Below are positions 17,401 through 25,405 of a DNA stretch of 64,000 nt, in pieces. The first letter of the stretch is position 1. The number at the start of each line of letters is the position of its first letter. A program made the translations under genes and the position numbers. The notes beneath the pieces are model-generated. The model saw only the letters and a list, made by a program, of their open reading frames with translations. It made no database searches and was not told where the DNA came from. The DNA comes from JABCYV01 sp963696025 (GTDB taxonomy: Bacteria; Acidobacteriota; Terriglobia; Terriglobales; Acidobacteriaceae), in contig CAVOII010000019.1 in the NCBI GenBank assembly GCA_963696025.1, positions 62,001 through 126,000 on the forward strand. Reading direction: 5' to 3'.

Positions 17401-17880
17401 GGCGATCGGGCTATTCTCAACGCCAACGGAGTTCCGGGCACGGGTAGCGATGTTACCGCGCTGTGCCGCGCCGTCAACCCTTGCACCCCCACTGGGATCG
17501 TGGTCGCTTACCAGGCGAACAATCCCAGCGCCCAGTACATCCGTGCCGGAGCGGGTGCGCTGGCCACCAGCGGCCGCAATACCCTGGCTACCAGACCTAC
17601 CAACGACACAGACATTGCCACCTATAAGGACATAAACGTAACCGAGAGGTTTAAGTTCCGCCTAGGTGCGCAGTTCGCCAATATCTTCAACCATCCTCAA
17701 TACATTCCGGGCAGCAACCCAGGTTTTGGGTTGGGGGTGAACGATGTGAATAGTTTCCTTACGAGTGCCGGTGGTTACTTGAACTACCTGACGCCTGGGA
17801 ACGCAAACTTCAACAATCCAAAATCGGTGTTCGCCAGCAACGCGCGTACGATAGCGATCATTGCTAAATTTACGTTCTAG
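14413..17880 (+). CDS. TonB-dependent receptor (Oar-like) with carboxypeptidase-regulatory domain
   Basis: 1155 aa from ATG at 14413, preceded by AGGAG; the frame runs upstream without a site. A signal peptide (residues 1-31, ...INLSFSQA) is followed by a carboxypeptidase-regulatory domain (about 36-128, VGTVVDPTGAAIANAEV, GEYRFDNLPIGNYKFTVR). Next come a plug domain (VGGQRPRDNNFTVEGVDNN, NAEFGHSSGGQFNTNIKSG) and a long beta-barrel ending in ARTIAIIAKFTF, with the aromatic C-terminus needed for barrel insertion. This architecture is expanded in Acidobacteriota and is thought to take up sugars or peptides. It sits after a LytS/LytTR pair and behind a sigma-54-like promoter. Confidence 0.93.
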   Translation: MNRAVGTVRTFALGIVLLSLVAFGINLSFSQAISGNMVGTVVDPTGAAIANAEVTATNVATGLAINNKTNSTGEYRFDNLPIGNYKFTVRAGGFRTSTEVAEVVLNRTGTVNVRLAPGAATETVEVSGEAPTVDTTTAQLESSYDSRLSQDLGITSAGGVGAGILNLSLLSPGVTNSSALGMGMGPSVGGQRPRDNNFTVEGVDNNLKTVTGALITIPNDAVENFTLLSNQFNAEFGHSSGGQFNTNIKSGTNSFHGSLYEYFRNRNLNAVDNFWVLQGLKENPRLDNNRYGATLGGPIIKNKLFFFTNFEREPVGLTGASGLPVVTPTAAGLAAITADTQINATNFSIFKQYLTTAPTPNGTCIQYNKNGRPGEPDQKGAFTAPANGGCAAGSVEVGTITVSAPAFQNYTNYVQSVDFNLSEKDQIRGRYVYNDLHQLDTTASLPAFYLIEPSKFRLFTIAEYHTFTPAVLNELRIGFNRFANTLPAGNFPYPGLDAFPNILLNDLGGVNIGPNSSAPSATIQNFYGAVDNITWTRGAHSFKFGAEYRQYISPQSFTQRSRGDYEYNSTQMFLEDFTPDIIGERSTGSTTYYGNQKAVYWFANDTWRFNQHLTLNLGVRYEYTTQPLGTARQALNNLSSQPQIIISGVNEPLLFTAPTSSKNNWAPRIGVAYSPGSSGNTSIRAGFGMAYDVLYDNIGILGVPPQVGSTADVPNLNLGTRPFLAVGGLRGGGTGITILSKADAIAATSAWIPPQTKWPYSINWNFGIQHAFGKSYTAEVRYVGTRGVHLDVQSRINRQSLVSNTPETATTGFLPTYLQSPSQATLNALPLALCVPDPTNTFCVSGLQSRSSLLPQYANAGLARSITADVPLGSSNYHGLESSLQRRFSNGFTFQAAYTYSRTIDNSTADFFTTSLTPRRPQDFQDIGADRSVSPLSRTHRFTLAAVYDLPFFKSGNWLMKNVVGNWAFSPIYTYESPQWADVQSALDANLNGDSAGDRAILNANGVPGTGSDVTALCRAVNPCTPTGIVVAYQANNPSAQYIRAGAGALATSGRNTLATRPTNDTDIATYKDINVTERFKFRLGAQFANIFNHPQYIPGSNPGFGLGVNDVNSFLTSAGGYLNYLTPGNANFNNPKSVFASNARTIAIIAKFTF

Positions 17881-17914
17881 TCGGGTTGTTGTGAAAAAGC
17901 AACACGCTGGCAGC

Positions 17915-17936
17915 AGGAGGCTCGAAAGGGCCTCCT
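17915..17936 (+). terminator. Hairpin after the TonB receptor gene
   Basis: AGGAGGC and GCCTCCT form a 7-bp stem around an 8-base loop, 35 bases after the stop codon. No strong T run follows, so it is a weak intrinsic terminator or an mRNA-stabilising hairpin. Confidence 0.45.
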
Positions 17937-18307
17937 CAATGTGTTTGAGTATTGCGCGGAGCAGAACCCCCCAACCAAACAATTTCGGATTCGGATTCGC
18001 CTGCGAAGTCGCCGCAAACCACCGCAACCGATGTGTTCGCGAGCGCTGAAACGATTTGTAAACTGCTCAACTCGACCTGACATATATGAAGACCGGGGTT
18101 GTCATTCCTGGGGACGAGCAGAAATGATGTGAATTCTTGCCGAAGGAGTCTGATGTCTTCGGTTGATAGTCGCCAATCACGTGCGTTATCGTTCTCGCTG
18201 AGCAGTCTTCCCCAGCGGCAATGCGGTATCATCGGTACTCTGCAGTCGTTACAATCAGGATTAGGTCACACGTATGGCATGGCGATCGAGTCCGGGAGCA
18301 CCGGTAA
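17937..18307. other. Intergenic stretch, nothing recognised
   Basis: Several short overlapping frames on both strands, none with coding character. It lies between the TonB receptor and a kinase remnant. Confidence 0.5.
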
Positions 18308-18547
18308 GCACGAGCCGATCGGGTTCGCATCGGCAAGCCGATCCTCCGACTTGTCATCTGCATCGCGACGGTGTTCACGGTCACGGCGGTCCTTCACGCG
18401 GTGCCCCTTCGTGATCGAGGCTTAACCGCGAGTCTCACCTTTCTCATTGTCATCTTAGTTGTCTCTGCCGTCTGGGGGTATTGGCTCAGTTTCCGAGTCA
18501 TCGACTACTCGTCCAGTAAGCGTCTTTTACCCGTGATACTTTGGTGA
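18308..18547 (+). pseudogene. Remnant of a DUF4118-type membrane sensor domain
   Basis: The frame reads VRIGKPILRLVICIATVF, then VLHAVPLRDRGLTASL and TFLIVILVVSAVWGYWLS, the helix pattern of the DUF4118 (KdpD-like) membrane domain of sensor kinases, then stops at 18545-18547. An in-frame TAA (18305) lies just before it and no start codon is available, so this is a fragment. Its stop overlaps the GTG of the PhzF gene (GTGA), which suggests the two were once coupled or that a deletion joined them. Confidence 0.5.
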
Positions 18548-19344
18548 GCGTGTCGATTTCGTATTACCACATCGATTCTTTCGCGAGCGAACTGTTCGCA
18601 GGCAATCCCGCCGGTGTATGCCTCCTTCCCGCATTTCCCGTCAATGATGTCATGCAGAAAATCGCAGCGGAGAACCGTCACAGCGAAACAGCTTTTGTGG
18701 TTGCCCGCGCTGATGGCGATTTCGATCTCCGTTGGTTCACACCGGTAGTGGAAGATGTCCTGTGCGGCCATGCAACCTTGGCTGCTGCGTATGCACTTTC
18801 GTTGCGTGGACATGACACCTGGCCGGTTCGCTTCCATACAGTCAGTGGTGGTTTATTGACGGTCAATCGTGATTACGCGCGCTTTGAAATGGATTTTCCC
18901 TCCAGGCCGGCGGTATCATGCGAAATCCCAACGGGGCTGCTGTCCGCCCTGGGTCTGGAGATGGCTGAGGTAATGCGTGAACCTCGCGACTTTCTCATTG
19001 TCGCCAACCACGCCGAGATAGTGGAAAACCTCAAGCCCGATATAGCTGCGCTGGCCAAAATTGATATGGGCATCGGCGGAGCAATTATTACGGCTGCCGG
19101 CGAGAATGATGTCGATTACGTTTGCAGGTTTTTCGCTCCATCCGTGGGCATCGACGAAGATCCTGCCACCGGATCAATCCAGTGCACACTCGTCCCGTAC
19201 TGGGCCGGACGCACTGGCAAGCAAACATTTCGGGTGCAGCAACTCAGTTCTCGTGGCGCCCGAATGTGGTGCGCGCTAGTTGGCGACCGCGTAAAGATCG
19301 CTGGTGAAGCCAAGCTCTATCTACAAGGGACTATCAACATCTAA
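18544..19344 (+). CDS. PhzF-family isomerase/epimerase-like protein
   Basis: About 266 aa, normal for the family. The start ISYYHIDSFASELFAGNPAGVCLL is characteristic (shown here as YYHIDSFASELFAGNPAGVC), with the catalytic Glu in NRHSETAFVV, CGHATLAAAYAL, and FFAPSVGIDEDPATGSIQC near the end. It has the diaminopimelate-epimerase fold; family members isomerise small acids, and most, like this one, have no assigned substrate. GTG at 18544 is chosen because of the GTGA overlap with the upstream remnant; GTG at 18550 is also possible. Confidence 0.9.
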   Translation: MSVSISYYHIDSFASELFAGNPAGVCLLPAFPVNDVMQKIAAENRHSETAFVVARADGDFDLRWFTPVVEDVLCGHATLAAAYALSLRGHDTWPVRFHTVSGGLLTVNRDYARFEMDFPSRPAVSCEIPTGLLSALGLEMAEVMREPRDFLIVANHAEIVENLKPDIAALAKIDMGIGGAIITAAGENDVDYVCRFFAPSVGIDEDPATGSIQCTLVPYWAGRTGKQTFRVQQLSSRGARMWCALVGDRVKIAGEAKLYLQGTINI

Positions 19345-19632
19345 TTTGAGATCTCTCTTGGTTGAGGGTGCCCCGATACTTTCGGGACCGCCGATCGCAA
19401 TTTCACCCGATCTCGGGGCCACTCGGAATCACCCGAACGGGGGTGTTCGCCTTAGGCTCACCCCGCGCCACAGCATTTCACGAATCCAGAATTCGCGAAC
19501 ACGTAAAGCGAGTGACAACTGACCGTCGCACTGTCGATATAGCGACGCGGATTCTGCCCTCAACTCTACATATCGCAATCTGTATCCCATCAACTCTAGT
19601 CCTTTCCTCGCTCCTTGAGCAGTTCGGTCGAG

Positions 19633-19648
19633 TGGCACGACTCGTGCA
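19633..19648 (+). promoter_or_regulatory. Sigma-54 promoter of the OmpA-like gene
   Basis: TGGCACGACTCGTGCA matches TGGCACG-rNNN-TTGCA at every conserved position but one (GTGC for TTGC). Predicted start near 19659, leaving a 30-base leader that holds the GGAGGA ribosome site of the gene at 19690. GCACGA-C-TCGTGC is also a palindrome, so a repressor site is the alternative reading. Confidence 0.6.
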
Positions 19649-19689
19649 TTTGATTAAGAAGTCAAACATTGACGTCCGGAGGAATCGCA

Positions 19690-20679
19690 GTGAACTCTAA
19701 GTTTTGTGAGTGCAAACGCCATGTGCTGTTCTGCGCGAGCTTGACACTTCTGCTGGCTGCCCTCGCCTTTGCTGCAGCGCACAACATACGCCAACTCGCT
19801 GCAACTGAGAAAGCGCAAGTCACAGGAACGATTCAGTCGCGCGATGGAGACCTGATTCGGGTTCTGGATAAGAAGTCGGGCGAGGTTGTTGTAGTAAACA
19901 TCAAGGACGACACCAAGTTCGAGCGCAAGCAACATCGTGCTCCGTTCTTTCGCCACACCGACATGGACGTCACCGCCATGGTGCCAGGATTGACCATCCA
20001 GGCAGAAGGTCTTGGGAATTCGAAGGGACAGCTTGATGCCACTACGATCGTGTTCACTCCGGACGCATTCGCCGTCGAAGTAGCTCAACAGCAACAAGTT
20101 CTCGCAAACAAGGCGGCCACGCAAAACGCACAGTCGACTGCGGACCAGGGTGTCGCAACTGCCAACGTGGCCCAAGTCTCTGCGGCACAAGCCCAAGACT
20201 CAGCGGATCAGGCCATTGTGGACGCACACGCTGCCGGCGATTTGGCATCTGCGGATGCCGCAGCGGCTCTCATGCTCAACCAGCGTGTCTCGGAGCTGGA
20301 TGGCTACAAGAACGAGTTTGAGGTCGATGTCTTCTTTCCCGAAGGCTCGACGGTCCTGGACACTGCTGCCAAGCGCGACCTAGCCAACCTCGCTGACATT
20401 GCGAAATCGCTCAACGGTTACCTGATCGAAATTTCCGGCTACGCCGCGCACTACAAATTCAACCTGCAGGAAGATCAAAAGCTCAGCGAAGAGCGTGCTG
20501 CCGCAGTCGCTCGCTATCTCCTTCAAACCAAGGACATCCCGATGCGACGCATCCTCGTGCCGGTCGGCTATGGAGCTGCGCACCCAGTCGCCAGTAACCA
20601 GGACCCGCACGGCCGCGATCTCAACCGCCATGTCGACGTCAAGGTTCTTGTCAACAAGAGCCTGGGGCAGGGTTTGTAA
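19690..20679 (+). CDS. OmpA-family envelope protein with DUF5666-like N-terminus
   Basis: 329 aa from GTG at 19690, six bases after GGAGGA. Signal peptide (HVLFCASLTLLLAALAFAAA), then a small beta domain (QVTGTIQSRDGDLIRVLDKK, KDDTKFERK) like those that form OB-like folds, an Ala/Gln-rich coiled-coil linker (about 125-195), and a C-terminal OmpA domain. The OmpA domain has FEVDVFFPEGSTVLDTAAKR, LSEERAAAVARYLL and DPHGRDLNRHVDVKVL, the peptidoglycan-binding motif with its conserved Asp and Arg. It anchors the outer membrane or a periplasmic partner to peptidoglycan. Apparently sigma-54 controlled. Confidence 0.9.
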   Translation: MNSKFCECKRHVLFCASLTLLLAALAFAAAHNIRQLAATEKAQVTGTIQSRDGDLIRVLDKKSGEVVVVNIKDDTKFERKQHRAPFFRHTDMDVTAMVPGLTIQAEGLGNSKGQLDATTIVFTPDAFAVEVAQQQQVLANKAATQNAQSTADQGVATANVAQVSAAQAQDSADQAIVDAHAAGDLASADAAAALMLNQRVSELDGYKNEFEVDVFFPEGSTVLDTAAKRDLANLADIAKSLNGYLIEISGYAAHYKFNLQEDQKLSEERAAAVARYLLQTKDIPMRRILVPVGYGAAHPVASNQDPHGRDLNRHVDVKVLVNKSLGQGL

Positions 20680-20726
20680 GAGGCGAAATCCGTGTGCAGG
20701 AGTAATGCGGAGGAGTTCCTGCAGTA

Positions 20727-21245
20727 ATGAATGGTTATTTCATTTGGGGTGGGCAGGCACTATTTGGTTTTCCCAAGCCCAGCCCGGAAGTAAACAGAAC
20801 CATGGGAATGTGGGGATTCTGGATGCCGGGCTGCATGCAGTTCCTTACAGGTGCGTACCTTCTGATTGGACTGACCTGGTTCAATGTCTTCGGAAATGTC
20901 GCTCCTTTATATATGGCCGGTCTCGCCTACGGCATACGGGATCCACTGGTTGCAATGGCGCATCGCCGCTACATCGATTCAAGAGCACGGCTGGATGGCG
21001 ATCGCTTTTCTATTCATCAGCATTCTGGGAGTGGACGTTTTTCGGCGTGCAGGGGACACCCCCGTGATGACCATCTTCGTCGGTTTGACCCTCATTTACG
21101 CGGTCGAAATTCCTACACGTTTGTTATCCTGGTCGCCCGGCGCACGCCTTGCGGGGTTCTTTCAGTTTGTCACTGGAATTTGGCTTATGTACTGCACGTA
21201 CGCCATGACAGTGGATTTGGCGCTGGGGCCAAAGCGTGGATCTAG
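20727..21245 (+). pseudogene. Membrane protein gene broken by several frameshifts, upstream of formate dehydrogenase
   Basis: The first 70 codons (MNGYFIWGGQALFGFP, FWMPGCMQFLTGAYLLIGL) and a second-frame stretch (WMAIAFLFISILGVDVFRR, GFFQFVTGIWLMYCTYAM) clearly belong to one four-helix membrane protein. The joining region 20925-20995 flips frames: AYGIHW in one frame, AMAHRRYI in the first, then GWMAIAF in the second again, so at least two and perhaps three small indels have occurred. GGAGGAG lies before the ATG. It has no stop problem beyond the shifts. Family not named; it may have belonged to the formate dehydrogenase operon. Confidence 0.75.
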
Positions 21246-21249
21246 TGCC

Positions 21250-21325
21250 GTAGCGCTGGCAACTTGCCGGCTTCCCGCGGCGGGCGGGGACGCTTGCCGG
21301 AGAGCCGCCGAGACGGCGGCGCTAC
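21250..21325. repeat. Palindromic dispersed repeat, copy 1
   Basis: Left arm 21250-21271 begins GTAGCGCTGGC and ends GCCGGC; right arm 21304-21325 is GCCGCCGAGACGG...GCGCTAC, nearly the reverse complement of the left. The right arm is identical over 22 bases to that of copy 2 at 25363-25384. It ends 22 bases before the fdhA start codon and includes the end of the decayed upstream frame. REP/MITE-like. Confidence 0.8.
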
Positions 21326-21347
21326 GGTCGAGATGGGAGAACAGGAC

Positions 21348-24300
21348 ATGATTGAAGATCTTCTGATGCGGTGGCCGCTAGTACGGCAGATCGTGACGCA
21401 CAGCGATGGCACCGGCGCCGAGGCCATGAGCGACCGGACCCGCAATCTCGCTCCCAAACATCATGATGCTCGGGTTGCACGATCAGTCTGTCCCTACTGT
21501 GCGGTAGGGTGCGGCCAGCTTGTGTTTCACAAGGATGGAAAGCTTGTCTCCATTGAAGGAGATCCGGATTCGTTTATTTCCCGCGGACGGCTTTGCCCAA
21601 AGGGCTCCGATAGCTTCGAACTGCTAACACACGCGAACCGAGAGACGCGCATCAAGTATCGCAGGCCGCGCTCGACCCGATGGGAAGAACTCGGTCTGGA
21701 GACGGCGATGGATATGATCGCCGATCGCGTCTGGGACACGCGGGAGCGCACGTTCGTGGAGGAACAGGACGGAGAGGTCGTGATGCACACGACCGCGATG
21801 GCACACCTCGGAGGCGCCACTCTCGATAATGAAGAAAACTACCTGATCAAAAAGCTGTTCGCAGCCGGATTGGGCATGGTCTGTATCAGCAATCAGGCAC
21901 GTATATGACATAGCTCGACTGTGCCCGGTCTGGGCGCATCATTCGGCCGAGGTGGAGCGACCACTGCCCCGAGCGACCTTGTGAATTCTGATGCGATTCT
22001 GATTATGGGATCGAACATGGCGGAGAATCACCCCGTCGGTTTTCAGTGGGTGATTGAAGCGCGCGAACGCGGCACAAAGGTGATTCACGTTGATCCGCGT
22101 TTCAGCCGCACATCGGCTATGGCAGACATTTGGGCTCCGGTGCGTGCCGGTTCGGACATCCTGTTTCTCGGCGGTCTTATTCATTACGTGTTGGAAAACG
22201 GGAAAGATTTTCGCGAGTACGTTATCCCCTACACCAATGCTTCATTCATTCTTCCAGAAGCGTTCGGGGATACTGAGGATCTGGGAGGCGTCTTCTCTGG
22301 TTGGGACGCGAAGAATAAGAAATACACCACCAATACCTGGCTATATGAAGGCTGTCCAGAATTTGAGCGCCCGGCGGTACGGTATGCAGAAAATCACTCA
22401 GGTCACAGCAAAGATGGCGCTGGAGCCGCGGCGGATCTCACCCATTGCGAGCAGGATCTGACACTCAGCCATCCACGATGTGTATACCAGATCCTGAAGC
22501 GGCATTACGCGCGGTACACGCCTGAGATGGTGGAACGCTTTTGCGGAGTTCCGAGAGAGCGGTTTCTCAAAATCGCGGAGACGTTCTGCTCAGCGTCAGG
22601 CCCGGAGAAGACAGGAGCAATTTGCTACGCGCTCGGGTGGACGCAGCAGTCGAAGGGGCCGCAGATCATACGGGCGGCGGCGATCCTTCAGCTGTTGCTC
22701 GGCAACATTGGGCGGCCTGGTAGCGGTATCCTCGCTCTACGCGGGCATGCTTCGATCCAAGGTTCAACCGATATTCCGACTCTCTATGACATTCTCCCAG
22801 GCTATTTGCCGATGCCGAATCTGGGGCTCGACTCACACAATCTGGCAGACTACGTTGCCAGGCATCGTGATCAGACGGGTTGGTGGTGGAACTTCGATAA
22901 GTACATTGTCAGTCTGCTCAAGGCCTACTACGGCGAAGGGGCGAAAAAGGAAAACGACCGGGGATTCAATTGGCTCCCGCGTGTTACCGGAGACCATTCG
23001 CACCAGGGCTATTTTCTGGAAATGATGGATGGCAAAGTTGAGGGTCTGTTTGTCATGGGGCAAAACCCGGCGGTGGCAGCTCCCAATTCGCGATTGGAGC
23101 GCAAAGCGCTCGCCAAGCTGAAGTGGCTGGTGGTGCGTGACATGGTGGAGCTCGAGACCGCCTCCTTCTGGTATGACTCGCCGGAGGTGGAGCGCGGCGA
23201 GCTTCGACCGGAGGAGATCGCAACGGAAGTCTTTCTTCTGCCCGCCGCCGGGCACGCCGAGAAAGACGGCTGTTTCACCAACACACAGCGTCTGCTGCAG
23301 TGGCATCAGAAGGCCGTCGATCCGCCAGGGGATGCGCGCAGCGAGACCTGGTTCATGTACCACTTGGGCCGACGCCTGAAGGAGAAGGGGAAGCAAGATC
23401 CGCGGCCGCGGAACGCCGGGTTGAATGCCTTGACCTGGGACTACTCCCTGGAAGGGACGATGCACGAGCCCAAGGTGGAAGAGGTTCTTCAAGAGATTAA
23501 CGGCTACACAGTAGCCGATCACACTCTGGTAAGTGGATTCGGCGAATTGAAAGCAGATGGGTCCACTGCCTGCGGTTGCTGGATCTACGCCGGCGTATTT
23601 CCACGTCCTGGCGAAAACCGCGCCAACCAGCGCAATTCGCGGGATCTGTGGGGACACGGCTGGGGTTTTGCTTGGCCTGCGGACCGCCGCATCCTCTATA
23701 ACCGTGCCTCCGCCCGTCCCGATGGGCAGCCCTGGAGCGAGCGCAAAAAATTGGTTTGGTGGGATGAGCAAAAGAAAGAGTGGACGGGACTGGATGTTCC
23801 GGACTTCACCAGGACGAAGCCGCCGAACTATGAACCGCCTCCTCATGCACAGGGTGACGAAGCACTTGCCGGGGATAAACCGTTCATCCTGCACCCCGAT
23901 GGGACGGGATGGATTTTCGCGCCTAAAGGAATGGCAGACGGCCCTCTGCCAACGCATTACGAAGGCTTGGAGTCTCCAGTCAGCAATCCAATCTATCCGG
24001 GGCAGCAAAGCAATCCGGCAGAAATGCGAGAGGAGCGTCCGGATAACCAATTCGCCAGCTCTCCCGATGAACGCTTCCCCTACGTCATGAGCACATATCG
24101 GTTAACGGAGCATCATACCTCGGGCGCGATGTCGCGCATGCTCCCGCATCTAGCTGAACTTCAACCCGAATTTTTCTGTGAAATATCTCCCGAGCTGGCC
24201 GCAGAGCGCGGAATCGAAAACGCGGGCTGGGTGACGATCATGACTGCACGCGGGATCGTTGAGGCCAGAGCGCTGGTGACCCAGCGCATGCGGCCGCTGC

Positions 24301-24521
24301 TTATCAACGGCAAGATGGTGCACCAAGTGGGAGTTCCGTATCATTGGGGCTCTCGCGGCTTGGTCAAAGGGGACTCGGCGAATGACCTCGTGGCCATCTC
24401 GGAGGAACCGAACGTGCGGATTATGGAGGCTAAGGGAATTCTCTGCGACGTCTCTCCCGGACGTCGCGCGAAGGGCAAGGCCGCTCTGGATCAATGGAAC
24501 GCTCACTTGGGGAGAATGTGA
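21348..24521 (+). CDS. fdhA: Formate dehydrogenase catalytic subunit, selenocysteine-containing
   Basis: 1057 aa when the in-frame TGA at 21906-21908 is read as selenocysteine (residue 187). Both halves lie in one frame. The N-terminal [4Fe-4S] motif is CPYCAVGC...RLCPKG (C48, C51, C55, C83). The Sec site reads NQARI-U-HSSTVPGLGASFGRGGAT, the standard position of the active-site Sec/Cys with its neighbouring His. Molybdopterin-binding blocks follow (DAILIMGSNMAENHPVGFQW, ALGWTQQSKGPQIIRAAAI, GRPGSGILALRGHASIQG) and the C-terminal cap domain from about 850. It oxidises formate to CO2 using a bis-MGD Mo or W centre. ATG at 21348 has GGAG 8 bases before. Forms an operon with fdhB and the NrfD-like subunit. 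SelA/B/C must be encoded elsewhere. Confidence 0.93.
21906..21946 (+). promoter_or_regulatory. UGA(Sec) codon and bacterial SECIS hairpin
   Basis: TGA at 21906-21908 is followed by a hairpin: TGTGCCC (21920-21926), loop GGTCT (21927-21931), GGGCGCA (21932-21938). The GGUCU loop is the same as in the E. coli fdhF SECIS that binds SelB, and its distance from the UGA is right. This directs selenocysteine insertion. Confidence 0.85.
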
Positions 24522-25294
24522 TGCCAACCAGCGCGTTTCTAACGGATGCTTCGGTGTGTATCGGCTGCAAGGCCTGCGAAGTGGCCTGCAAAGAATGGAA
24601 CCACATTCCCGATGATGGTTTCCAGTGGAGTGGGCAATCTTACGACAATACGCACGCGTTGGGAGCATCGACCTGGCGCCACGTGCTCTTTCTGGAGCAG
24701 ACGCAACCGATGGGCTCGCAAATCGCCGGCATAAATGAGCCGTTTCGCTGGCAATTTCTCTCCGATGTATGCAAGCACTGCGAGAACGCCGGATGCCTGG
24801 AAGCCTGTCCCACGGGCGCAATCGTCCGGACCGAAGTGGGATCTGTATTCGTGCAGCCCGAAGTCTGCAACGGCTGCGGCTATTGTGTGGTTTCGTGCCC
24901 CTTTGGAGTAGTCGACAAAAATCACGAAGTGGGAACGGCTTTCAAGTGCACATTTTGCTACGACCGGCAGAAAGAAGGGCTGATGCCCGCTTGTGCGAAA
25001 GCCTGCCCGACGCGATCGATTCGATTTGGCGAGCTTGAAGAACTACGCCAGGAAGCCCAGGTGCGTGTCGCAGAGTTACAACATCGAGGCTACAGCGACG
25101 TGCGAATCTACGATCCAACAGGATCCAGTGTCGGTGGCACGCACGCGATCTTTGTGATCCTCGGCGAGCCGGAGACCTACAATTTTCCTCCTGCACCCGA
25201 AGTGCCTACGATACACATAAAATCAGCCTGGAGCGCAGCGCTGGTTTCGGCGCTCGTAGTCGTGGCGGTGGTGTGTCTGGCGTTCGTAATGTAG
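24521..25294 (+). CDS. fdhB: Formate dehydrogenase iron-sulfur (electron-transfer) subunit
   Basis: 257 aa; its ATG shares one base with the fdhA stop (TGATG). Four Cys clusters for [4Fe-4S] centres are visible: CIGCKACEVACKEW (13-25), CKHCENAGCLEACP, CNGCGYCVVSCPFGV and CTFCYDRQKEGLMPACAKACP (in parts CTFCYDRQK, ACAKACP). A single C-terminal helix (ALVSALVVVAVVCLAFVM) anchors it to the membrane, as in FdnH/FdoH-type proteins. It passes electrons from the Sec subunit to the NrfD-like membrane subunit. Confidence 0.93.
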   Translation: MPTSAFLTDASVCIGCKACEVACKEWNHIPDDGFQWSGQSYDNTHALGASTWRHVLFLEQTQPMGSQIAGINEPFRWQFLSDVCKHCENAGCLEACPTGAIVRTEVGSVFVQPEVCNGCGYCVVSCPFGVVDKNHEVGTAFKCTFCYDRQKEGLMPACAKACPTRSIRFGELEELRQEAQVRVAELQHRGYSDVRIYDPTGSSVGGTHAIFVILGEPETYNFPPAPEVPTIHIKSAWSAALVSALVVVAVVCLAFVM

Positions 25295-25314
25295 CTGGGT
25301 GAGAATTTGAAAAA

Positions 25315-25384
25315 GTAGCGCCGGCGTCTCGCCGGCCGCGGTGCCCCGAACTAGTGACGAGAGCCGCCGAGACGGCGGCGCTAC
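25315..25384. repeat. Palindromic dispersed repeat, copy 2
   Basis: 70 bases between fdhB and the nrfD-like gene. Left arm 25315-25336 starts GTAGCGCCGGCGTCTCG, right arm 25363-25384 ends GGCGGCGCTAC; the arms are inverted copies with two mismatches. The right arm equals that of copy 1 exactly. The hairpin would fold in the operon mRNA and could attenuate or stabilise segments. Confidence 0.85.
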
Positions 25385-25405
25385 ATTTAAAGAAGGTTGT
25401 TGATT

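Noticed and set aside
21906..21908. TGA in fdhA as an ordinary nonsense mutation
   Set aside because: Position is exactly the Sec/Cys site and is followed by a SECIS-type hairpin with GGUCU loop, so selenocysteine is far more likely.
22833..24050. 405-codon minus-strand frame inside fdhA
   Set aside because: Shadow of the strongly conserved fdhA coding sequence; no domain and no ribosome site.
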